DNA from: Gnetum montanum
Taxonomy: Eukaryota > Streptophyta > Gnetopsida > Gnetales > Gnetaceae
Reading direction: 5' to 3'
Assembly: GCA_015680685.1 (NCBI GenBank)
Contig: MNCI01026298.1
Location: 409,344 to 473,343 of the forward strand
Length of the DNA: 64,000 nucleotides
Positions 54,910 to 64,000 of this stretch are shown here, piece by piece (position 1 is the first letter of the stretch; each line of letters begins with the position of its first letter). A program made the position numbers and the translations under genes. The notes beneath the pieces are model-generated. The model saw only the letters and a list, made by a program, of their open reading frames with translations, did no database searches and was not told where the DNA came from.

Positions 54910-55745
54910 TGATGAGTGGTGAGGTACCCCTACATTCAACCATATGAATATGAGCATTTCATGCACGATCCAGTCAAATTCCAAGGACTAAGTGCTTATG
55001 CGCCCTTGTGGAACAAGGATAGGTTGGTTGATTGTTGTCTTCACAAACTTACTTATATGTGACAATTGTATGGTTAAGTAAGCTTTAGGCACATGATTTT
55101 TATATCTTTTATGTTTTTATGTCCTACGCTAATAGGGAAGGAGAGAGATAACTAAGTGACTAATTTAACTTAACTACTCATTAACTAGGCTTTAATTAAT
55201 CCTAACACCAGTATCTATTCTCACTTGTTGTACACAGCTTGAACCAATGCAACACTACTGGGATTACCAAACACTAATCGTTACTGGGTTACCAAGTGGT
55301 ACACGTATGCTCAAAGTGATCGTATTGAGTGTATTTACTTAGGAGAGTTGTAGGGTGAGAGAGAATCATTAGTTAACTAAGAAATATTTAATAACATAAA
55401 TTAACACTAATTAATCTATTCTGGATGCTACAAGGTTTATCATACACTTCATCTTTATTGCCATACACAAGGTGTGCTTAAGTACACAATGCTTGAATAA
55501 AGATCCATTCACTCTATGACTCCTACTGCAGGCACACAAAAATAATTCTAACTCTGTGAGGGAGAAAAGGCAAGAGTTTGGCTAAGGGACTAACTATCTA
55601 ATGCAAAACCAAGTGTGCCTACCTCTTATTTATAGGTAAGGAGGTAGGTCCTGATATTAGGTATCCGACATCGCATGGTAGGCTCCAATATCGTGGACTT
55701 GATATTGCGGATCCGATATCGTGGCCCTGATATCATGATTCATCA
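54910..55745 (-). repeat. A6 3' LTR
   Basis: This 836-bp family A LTR has TGATGAGTGGTGAGGTACC at its left edge and CATCA at its right edge. On the minus strand it has GATATC/GATATT palindromes at about 55650-55740, TATA in TCTTATTTATAGG near 55624-55636, and an AATAAAGATG signal near 55448. GGGGG of the polypurine tract lies at 55746-55757. Confidence 0.92.
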
Positions 55746-55900
55746 TACCCCCTCGATTGAATGAAAACTCATCCTCAATTTCCTTATAAAATATTGGGAA
55801 GGTATGGGATTATTGATTAATTGACAACTGATGGTGGAATGGGATGACAGACTCAACGTTCCTAGTGAATGGATCAATAAGCATATTACAACATTAGTGT

Positions 55901-57480
55901 TCATGGCCATTGTGGTGAACACTCATACATAAATGACATCCAAGCCTTTATTTGGTAGCTTGAAGAGAAAGAGAGAGAAAGAAGATGAAGCATGTTTCTG
56001 CCAATGCTGAGATTGCGCCTTCCATTGTTTATCCATAGCCATGCCACCAAACTTGCTCCTTTCGTAAATGCTCTAGTTCTGGTCCATCCTGAGTGCCTCC
56101 TCCAAGCCCAATCCATTATTTGTATGATCTCCATCTATACACACAACACAGTCAAAAACTAGCAAGGATAGATAATCCACAATGCGGTTGATACCTTGCC
56201 TCGATATGAAGCTCATTGGCTGAGTTGTGATTATGGCAAAAACTAGTTCAAAGATTTATCATTGGTGACTACCCAAGGTGTAGGGGTTAGGTGAATAGTA
56301 GAATGAAAAAATTAAAAAATTTGTGCCAGGGCCCCCATGACTAAGATCGAACCTTCAGTAGCTATGAGATGGAAAAATATGAGGATCAAGAAAGATGAGA
56401 AAAATAAAAACGATAACGCCAATAAAATGGATGTCATGGATGGGGATGAAATAAGAAATGATGAATTATATGAAATGTTTAAGGAAAATAAGTTAACAAA
56501 TGGCACCATAAAGGAATGCTAGTGGGTCCTCCCTAAAGTAGGCTCATGCCTTTTATGCGCTAACAAACTCACAAACCAAAGAGTCCATAGGCTCTAGGAA
56601 TGTCATTTGGAAGCAAGATTTAAAAACTTACCCAGAAGAATTCACCAAAGAAAAAAAATGCATCAATCCAGAGATAGACTAATGATAAAATTGGCAATGA
56701 GGTGGAAAATGGAAAGAAAGATGGAGAGGAGAGAATGGAATGGAATCCCAAAAACAAGGTTGTGTAAAGTCCTTTGTGTATTTCATGGTTAATATGACTA
56801 AGTAGAACTCATTCTAAATCCAGACTCAAACAAACCACATCCAGTGACCTCACATCAACACACTTGACCAATCCATCCACTTGAAGCAACAAGAATGCTT
56901 CCAAAAAGAGTCACCACCATTCCGAGGAGAGCGAGATGGAGAAGCAGGAAGCAAGAAAGGGCCTTAGTTAGAGAGAACCTTCAGGCATGGGTAACATGTC
57001 TTTCCAGTTCCATAACCAGTGCTTGTAGCTCATATTGCTTTATTATGTCTAAGGGGTGTGCTTTGAATTCTCACTTTTTTTTTGTGTGAGAACTACACCA
57101 TGCAAAGACTTATTTTTATTCACTCAGCTTCCTGATATTTGATTGATGGCAGAATGGCAAAAAATCCATAAAAAAACATCCAAGCACCCAAGATAATGGC
57201 CAACACAAATGCATTGAATCCCCTTGAAGTCACACCCTTTTCATTCCTTGAGTCTTTCCTTGGTTTGAAAAATACCCAGCCACCGATTTATTAACAAGTT
57301 TGCTTAGAAAAAAGTGACTATACAGTTCCAAGCCAAAGGAGACATAGAGTTATATGGATGAGTGGACGACGTGGACTCATTGCCTATTTTACCAAAAGAG
57401 CCATTCCTTAATATCAGCATCATAATTCAAGGGTAAAAACCAAACATTAGCAATCAATGTAATAGATTTCAATCCACCAT
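55901..57480 (-). pseudogene. A6 env-like tail region
   Basis: This corresponds to 23492-24980 of A4 (shared CAACACAGTC / CACACAACACA, GGTCCATTGGC / AGCTCATTGGC and other blocks). Open pieces at 55901-56134 and 56312-56509 are hydrophobic in part, e.g. ILLALSFLFFSSFLILIFF. The frames do not agree with A4 over any length, so coding function is unproven. No other gene is visible. Confidence 0.35.
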
Positions 57481-57489
57481 CATGAGCAC

Positions 57490-59070
57490 TTATTGGATGA
57501 CGAACAAAGGTAAATCAAGAAAATAAAGAAATAGTAAAAATATGAACGATGGTGTAAAAAAAATAAGAGAAGTTGAAAAAATGTGTAAAATAAAAAATTC
57601 AAAAAGAACTGAGGGCCTAGAATGGTTAGCATAAGTGGCCATCTCTCCCATGACTGAGTTGGAAGGAGGAGATTCGAAATAGTGAGCAAGGTTGTCCATC
57701 AACAGGGGTAGCATGTGTACTAGTTGTCCTAAGCTCATGGAAAGATTTGGTTTGTTGCACATTGACCAACAATTTCTTGTTCCGGCTCTCAAGATTATAT
57801 ATTATCATGGCCCCTGAAGGAAAAGTTGCATAAACAATATAAGGTCCTTTCCAAAGTGTTTGAAATTTACTACGTTTTGGTACATGTGTGGGATTCTAGT
57901 GGAGAACCTTATCTCCCAGTTGATATTTAACTTTCCTAATCCTTAGGTCATGACGTTGTTTACTGAATGCCTTGTGCAATTCATTAGATGACAGGGCAGC
58001 TAGTCGATTTTCATCTAGCAAGTTAAGGGTTACTAACTATTTTTTCTGTTCTAGATCAAGGTCAAGGTTGAGGTCACATGTCGTGGATAGTGTACAGAGC
58101 TCAGTTTAAATGGAAAGCATTAGTAATTTACCATACACTAGCTCATAGGAAGAGTAGCCGATAGGGAGTTTCTATGTGGAGCGGTATGACTAAAGAGCAT
58201 CATTCAGTTTAGTGCTCCAGTCTCACCTATACTTGCTAACAGTTCTTGTCAATATTTTTCTAATCTTCCTATTGGTGACTTTGGCTTGGCTATTTTCTTG
58301 GGGATGGTATGGTGTTGTCAATTTGTGTTCAACCCCTAAGCGTTGTATTAATTTTTGAAGAGTTGCACCTGTGAAGTGTGTACCATTATCTAAAATAAGT
58401 GCACGAGGCAAACCAAACTTGTCTATGATTTGTTGTTGAACAAATCGTGCAACTGTAGATGATGTACAATCCTTAATAGTAGCTACTTCTGCCCATTTTG
58501 TAAGGTAATCGACAACAACAATAATATAAGCTTTTTCATTGGACATTGGTATAATTGGCCCCATAAAATCGATTCCCCAAATGTCAAAGGGTTCTAAAGG
58601 TTGGATCCACTGTTACAGACCCTCCATTCTAGTAGTCATTCCCCCATCACGTTGACAACACTCACAAGATTGGATCAAATGATGGACATCCCAAAATAAT
58701 CTAAGCCAATAATATCTTGCAAGTAAGATCTTGATGGTCGTTCATCTCCTAGTGTAATGACCCCCACAAGGACCCTCATGAGCATCTTGGAGAACTCGTA
58801 GTTGATCTATATTGGGAACACACCATCGAACCAAGCCATCGGGACACACTTTGTAAAGTTTCTCATTGATCTCCATAAAGTACTTAGCTTAGTGAAGAAA
58901 CTATTGTTTCTTCTTAAGGTTTAACTCTTGTGGTATTTGTTGGGTAAGTAAATAGGTAAGAATGCTACTGTACCAGTTTGTCTCCATGGGTGATTGATTA
59001 TTCACTACACCAACAAAGAGAAATTCATCTAGGAAATAATTAGAAATTGGATACTCATCCTTTTTGTTGT
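57490..59070 (-). pseudogene. A6 integrase
   Basis: The core 58223-58564 has [37 protein letters not shown] and, at the D35E position, QAKVTNRK, so Lys stands for the catalytic Glu as in A4. The zinc-binding CxxC is intact here (QSCECCQRDGG), unlike A4. C-terminal text runs from 58222 to about 57800. The stretch 57490-57792 includes the short counterpart of the A4 minisatellite. Confidence 0.82.
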
Positions 59071-59074
59071 CCCA

Positions 59075-60370
59075 TCACAACCAAGATAAATGATTAGCAA
59101 CTATGTTCTCAGTGCCTTTATGATTGATCATCGTAAGATTATAATCCATCGTAAGATCGAACTCTTGTAAGATTATAATCCATCGTATGATACGAGGGCT
59201 TACCATTGGATTATTCATTAGGAACCTTATTGCACTATGATCTATGTGTATGAATACCTTATAGTCCAAGACATAGTGCCTAAATTTTTCTAGTGTAAAC
59301 ACTACAACCATTAATTCTTTCTCTGTTGTAGTGTACTTAAGTTGTGCACCAGTGATACTTCTACTTGCATAATAGATATAATAAGGATGCTTCTAGTCAT
59401 CTAATTGTGTAAGTACGACTCCTAACACATAGTTGGATGCATCAATCATGATATGAAATGATTTGGACCAGTTAGGAGCTTGTAGAATGGGTGTTTCTAC
59501 TAGCTTTTGTTTCAGAGTTTGGAAAGCTAGTTCACATTCCCTGGTCCATTCGAAGGGTATGTCCTTTTTTGTTAATTCCACCAATGGTTTGGCAACCTGT
59601 GAAAAGTTCTCAATAAATCTCCTATAGTAGCCAGTGTTTCCAAGGAATGATCAAATATCTTTGACAGTTTTCGATTGATGGACAATTCCTTGGATAACTT
59701 TGATTTTCTCAAGGTCTACCTCTATCCCTATGTGTGAGATTTTGTGCCCTAGTACTACACCTTCTTAGACCATCAAATGGTTTTTCTGCCAATTGAGCCT
59801 CAAATTGGTTTCTACACATCTTTTTAATACTTGCTCTAACCAATCCAAGGCTTGATCAAAGTTTGCTCCATAAGTGGAGAATTCGTCCATAAATACCTCA
59901 ACACAGTTTCCTTTCTGTTGTTGGAATATGCTTAGAACTAATCATTGAAACATTGCAGCGGCATTGCACAAGCCAAATGGCATCTATTTGTATGCAAATG
60001 TTCCCCAAGGACTGGTGAACATAGTATTGGCTTGATCTTCTAGGGCTATTTGTATTTGGTTATATCTGCTATATCCATCCAAAAAATTGTAATAGCAATG
60101 CCCTGCGATGGTTTCTAAGACTTGGTCAACAAATGGTAATGGAAAGTGATCCTTGAATGTTGCCATATTTAGTATCCTCAAATCTATGCACACCCTTCAT
60201 TTTCCTCCCTTTTTAGGCACAATAACCCATTCGCTATTAGCAATGGGGTATATGAACCTAGCCTTGAGAAGCTATTTGATTTCTTCCTTGACTACTTACT
60301 TCAGCTTTGGGTTCAAATGCCTCTATGGTTGTCTTCGAGGCTTCATGGAGGGGTCGGTGTAAATTCTATG
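59075..60370 (-). pseudogene. A6 RNase H and reverse transcriptase
   Basis: RT piece 59984-60193 reads LNMATFKDHFPLPFVDQVLE, HCYYNFLDGYSRYNQIQIALEDQA and FTSPWGTFAYK, so the Trp lost in A4 is present here. Connection and RNase H pieces are 59393-59584 (VELTKKDIPFEW, MIDASNYVLGVVL) and 59075-59311 (HIDHSAIRFLMN, SPRIIRWIIILQEFDL). Near 59120-59180 about 40 bases (GATTATAATCCATCGTA) are tandemly repeated, adding codons. Frame breaks separate the pieces. Confidence 0.85.
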
Positions 60371-60429
60371 TTGGCATATCCTAGGATCTATTCTAGTTAA
60401 TTCGGGATATGACCAAGCAAAGGATTTTA

Positions 60430-61169
60430 ACTATCTATTTATCACCTTCAGCAGTCTCTCTTTTTATTTAGAAGCAAGCTTAGCATTAATAATTACCGGT
60501 TTTCCATTTTTAAGGAATGTGTATTCCATACCAATGGGCAATGTTTTTAGCTCGAGGGGCTTTTGCTTAAATTTCTCAAGGATTTCCAACTTTCCCTAGT
60601 TGATATTTTCAAGGTTAAGACTTGGAAGTTGGTGGTGGAGTTGCTCTAATGCATTTATGCTATCGATGTAAACATAACTCAAATCCTCAGTTGGTTCCAT
60701 GCATATGATTGAACTACTTTCTTGATCAGCTATCAGCCACTAGGTGCCTTCCTATCATGTGGCTACTACATATAGGAATCTTTATATATTGATTACTTGT
60801 GCACACTGATTGCATGCAGGTAGTCTTAAATTTTGCATAACCCATGACCTTTGCACACAATTACACCCTGTGTCACAATATGCAATGCATGGAACTTTCT
60901 GCTTCTCAATCTTTCCGAATGTGTTTTTCTTTGATATTTCCAGGGAAAGATCACAGATTCCTAGGTGCATGTCAACTGTGCTTAGCCATGCTCTTCCCAT
61001 TATGATTGGGAAGCCCCCCTTACTGTTGTTCACCTAAATCACTAGGAAGTTAGCTGGGTACAACCACCCACAAACAGTGATAATAATGTCCTCCACTAGT
61101 CCCAATGGGGTAGTGATGGATTGGTCAGCCAACTCTAGATGGATGTTGCTCTTTTTCCATGGAGGTAGG
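60430..61169 (-). pseudogene. A6 pre-RT and truncated protease
   Basis: The open piece 60782-61033 reads GFPIIMGRAWLSTVDMHLGI, then CIAYCDTGCNCVQ and PACNQCAQVINI, matching the C-terminal half of the A4 protease and its Cys-rich tail. Homology to A4 ends at GGAGGTAGGT (61161-61170), before the DSG active site. Lower coordinates hold the pre-RT linker in broken frames. Confidence 0.8.
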
Positions 61170-61754
61170 TGAAACACCACTAATTTTTGCCTAGCACTTT
61201 GAAATGAAGATGATCCAAGCCCTCCATTCAGAAGGCAAAACTAGACTAAGGCATAGAACTCACGCTCAGCTTGTTCAAGCCAGCTTGCTCACATTGTCAA
61301 GGTAGCCTACCTTCAGCGTGAGCAACTCCAAACAGCATCAAAATCAAGTTCAAAGTGTAGGGCACACTATGGGCATGTTGTGGTTACGCTGCATGAGTCT
61401 AGCATGACCAACTTTCACAGCCTCCAAACTGAGTCGAAATGACTTGGTCTTGAACGTGCAGGCCATCCTCAGGCTCAGCATCGAAAATCTCCGACTTAAG
61501 ACTCCAGCCTCAAGAAAATTCAATTTCAATGTTCAAAAATTACAATTTCTGCAGGTCACACTGCAAGTCATGTTGTGGTCATGCCTAGCATGACCTCCAG
61601 CATGACCTACTCCAAGTGACTCAAAACCAGACACATTCAAGCTCAAAATTCCACATTCCAGACCACCCTCAAGGTCACAAGGCAGGCAGTAGCCACACCT
61701 CAAGAATCAGGCTTCAAAATTCAAATTTGGTGTCAAAAGGTCTCATTTCCCTCA

Positions 61755-61920
61755 CTCACACTGAAGGTCACGCTAGCTATGAGTGCAACGTACACACACA
61801 CTGGCACACTGGGACTCATGCTGGAGGTCACGCTAGGCATGAGTGCAGCGTAAACACAAATGAACTCACACTGAAGCTCAACTTAGCCCATGTCAAAGGC
61901 ACATCCACTCATGCTGGAGG
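61755..61920. repeat. ~60-bp imperfect tandem repeat in G
   Basis: GGTCACGCTAG followed by CATGAGTGCAGCG-type text occurs at 61766 and 61826, exactly 60 bases apart, with a third weak partial copy after 61870. It lies upstream of the TATA box and so would be in U3 if G is an LTR. Confidence 0.75.
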
Positions 61921-63087
61921 CTCTGGTAAAACAAAAACACCTCAAATAGCCATGGAACCCCTTAAATTGACATCCTACAGTAGTTGATTTAGAGACCAAG
62001 AAGTTTCAAGCGAGCTGGAGTCAATCCCTTTGATTTTCTTTGTAAATTTTCTTCATTTGTGGGCATGTCAAGCCCTCATGGTCTAAATTGTATATACTCC
62101 CATGGGCTTGAGTAACCCATGAGTTGTAAAATGTAATGTACCTGGTCAAGAACATAGGTTTCCCTCACACGTCCAACTCACATATAGCTGTCTATTGGAC
62201 ACGTGTCACGAGATCTGCTTTCCTCTCATCTCCTAGCCATTGATTCTATTCTTGAATTTTGAACCCGAGTCCAACCCAACCCTATAAATACCTTGTCAAT
62301 TCACATAAACCAGGGTTGGAAATTGGAGACATTGGCAATTCTGAGAACATACAGCAAACCAACAATTCTTGGGTGCTTGGCACACTTCACTCCTGGCATC
62401 CAAGTACTTCTTACATACATCACATCACATCATTACATCATTGTGTCACATCACCCCGGGGCTAGGCATTTGACCTGCCATCCACACATGTAGCTACGCT
62501 TTGACCGGTGCATACCTTTTCTAAGTAATACAATACAGTTCATTTTGCCAACCATTATTTCTATTTACTCTGTTTTATATTTAGTTTACGTTCTTCTTAC
62601 ATTATGTTTACAATTCAATTTATGTTCTGTTTGCAATACACTGCATACATTTCTGTTTACATTTTCTGTGCACTGTTCACATTTTAAGACATCAATTATG
62701 ATAACCCCAGTGCGAGCCATAGTTTACACTCGGGGAAGTCCTTGATTGATTTGCATGCAAACCATCCAAGGCACTTTGCCTTCGTTCCCTTTTCCAGCTT
62801 GCCCTCAAGTGAAGGTAGGATTAGCTGTGCCTGTCGAAGATCTTTCGGTGTCTGTTTCCCTTCCAACCTTACACCAATGATTTAGGTTAGTACAGTAAAT
62901 TGGCACTAAAATGAGGGCCTGACTTGTTTTTTGTTTGTCAAAACATTGACCACGCTACCTGTCTAAACAAAGTGTTGATTAAAGCCTAGCCAGTTTCAAC
63001 ACGCCAACTTAACTCATCCATCTTGTCCGTCCTACCTCATGCTGCGGTCTACTCACATCACTACTCTTTCTCTCACACTGCAGATGC

Positions 63088-63180
63088 CTGTCAAGACATG
63101 CTACCTGTTGGTTACACTACTTGTCAAGACACACTGCCTGTTGGTTACACTGCTTGTCAGGACACGCTACATTTGACGAC
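63088..63180. repeat. 33-bp tandem repeat in G
   Basis: Units starting at 63088, 63121 and 63154 follow TTGTCAAGACACGCTACCTG with GTTGGTTACACTGC; the third is partial. The 33-bp period keeps one frame open, giving an 11-residue repeat (CQDTLPVGYTA), probably without meaning. Confidence 0.85.
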
Positions 63181-63551
63181 AGGTTGTCTGTTACGCCGTA
63201 GCTACTTTTGGCGACATGCTGTCTGTCACGTTGCAACTACTTCTCATGTGGTTAGTCACACTATTGTTAGTCACGCTGCAATCACTCACGGTCAACTCGT
63301 CTAGCCCAATTTACTCACATTCATTATGGAATCTTTCCAAACCAACCCAGCAATGCTGCCAATCTCAAACTTTGGGGACTGAAACTTCAGACCCTATGAC
63401 TGCCATAGAATCCATAACTGTTATTAAACAGGTAAATCCCCAAGGCCCTACACACTAGTCGCTTAGGCTATAGGGCAAAGGCCCTACTTATGTGACTCTT
63501 ACACCCGAATAGTATAACTTCATCTGTGTCAAGATCCAAGCCAACCTACCT

Positions 63552-63582
63552 GTTGGCGATCGTTTGGGACGCGACCGCCAAC
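63552..63582. other. GC-rich inverted repeat (hairpin)
   Basis: GTTGGCGATCG (63552-63562) faces CGACCGCCAAC (63572-63582), an 11-bp stem with one mismatch around a 9-base loop. It is the most GC-rich spot in G. Its TTGGCG start recalls primer-site regions of Tat elements, but I cannot match a tRNA. Confidence 0.6.
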
Positions 63583-64000
63583 GAGTGTCCTCGAACAGGA
63601 TTTAGGTGCCTACTGGTCTCTGGCAACACCAAGGCCCAGATACCTCCAAATAACTCAGTAGTTAATGTGAGTATGTGTGTGTTCTGTTGTGGCGTGCGGT
63701 TGTGAGAAATGTGACAATTTCGTTGTGTGTGAACTACAAATGACTTACTTTAAAGAGATTCAGCCAACTTTGCCAAGTACTGTGAGTTATTGAAAGTTTC
63801 CTATTTTGTTCAACTACCTAGTCTACGCAGTCCTTATAATACCTGCTTGTAACAAGTAAAATTTTGCAAAAACATTTGAGCACAACTCCGCAAATCTACT
63901 CCTAATTTCTCCCAGAGAATGAGGTAGTTCCATAAGAAAACTAGAAATAGAGCAAGATTCAATGGAAATAGACAGAAAAGAAAAGAAAGCAGATTTGTGT

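Larger units (their letters stand above)
54910..61169 (-). mobile_element. A6: truncated family A element
   Basis: This second internal copy of family A lies on the minus strand: 3' LTR, polypurine tract, env-like tail, integrase, RNase H, RT, pre-RT and the C-terminal half of protease, collinear with A4 22477-28850. It stops at 61169 in the protease, where unrelated sequence (G) begins; gag, primer site and 5' LTR are missing from the window. It is more decayed than A4. The left flank ATGGG (54905-54909) would be its target duplication; the partner is not visible. Confidence 0.9.
61170..64000 (+). repeat. G: tandem-repeat-rich unit, probably a long LTR
   Basis: Base composition changes abruptly at 61170 (less AT-rich). 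The unit starts TGAAACACC where A6 is cut. It has a TATA box CCTATAAATACC at about 62279-62290 on the plus strand, a U3-like part with recurring CATGCTGGAGG and TCACGCT words, and a second repeat cluster near 63088. Open stretches (61616-61987, 62259-62745, 63023-63458) follow the repeats and show no domain. I interpret it as an LTR of an element that continues beyond the window. No primer site is certain. Confidence 0.4.

Noticed and set aside
61616-61987. 123-codon open stretch in G as a gene
   Set aside because: Its frame follows the 60-bp repeat and recurring words; no domain, low-complexity content.
63552-63575. Primer-binding site of a Tat-type element following an LTR G
   Set aside because: TTGGCG is suggestive, but I cannot match the following bases to a tRNA, and no CA-ending LTR edge precedes it.

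Overview
The window reads as repeat-dense nuclear DNA of a land plant with a large genome. It is AT-rich, and I found no intact host gene, rRNA or tRNA gene, and nothing prokaryotic. Nearly all of it is explained by decayed plant LTR retrotransposons, mostly nested in one another, plus one endogenous plant pararetrovirus (Caulimoviridae). A gymnosperm or another slowly turning-over genome is plausible from the degree of decay and the atypical Athila/OTA-like polymerase, but this is inference and the species is not determined.

Layout. (1) 1-6790, minus strand: a decayed caulimovirid polyprotein (linker, coat, zinc knuckle, protease, RT, RNase H, promoter), split by a solo LTR of family A at 5169-6071. 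(2) 6790-10469, minus: chromovirus relic B (gag to integrase zinc-binding domain, no LTRs). (3) 10470-16665 and 45445-54245: pieces of an old Tekay/Del-type chromovirus C on the plus strand, which is the platform for most later insertions (solo LTRs A2 and A3, giant element D, element E). (4) 16666-45444, minus: element D, a Tat/Ogre-type giant with gag, protease, RT-RNase H, a second (archaeal-type) RNase H and integrase. It spans 28.8 kb, or about 18.7 kb without the nested element. Between its protease and RT lies a long intron-like region holding about ten diverged ~190-bp tandem repeats and, on the opposite strand, a decayed multi-exon gene with a coiled-coil product that I do not recognise. 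(5) 22477-32534, minus, inside D: A4, a full-length 10.06-kb Athila/OTA-type element with both LTRs, a perfect tRNA-Asp primer-binding site, gag, protease, RT, RNase H, integrase, an env-like tail and diverged target-site duplications. (6) 46596-54188, plus: chromovirus E with LTRs, tRNA-Met PBS, gag-pol and chromodomain, with solo LTR A5 nested in its integrase. (7) 54910-61169, minus: a second, more decayed family A element (A6), cut off in its protease. (8) 61170-64000: a less AT-rich, tandem-repeat-rich unit (G) that looks like a long LTR and runs off the window.

How the parts relate. The nesting gives a relative chronology: C is oldest in its block, D and E inserted into C, and family A inserted into the caulimovirid, C, D and E. 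Family A LTRs carry arrays of short palindromes (GATATC core; GTATAC in the divergent copy A5) immediately upstream of the TATA box. The observations I consider most worth following are the antisense spliced gene inside the intron of D, the palindrome arrays in family A U3, and the tandem-repeat block in D.
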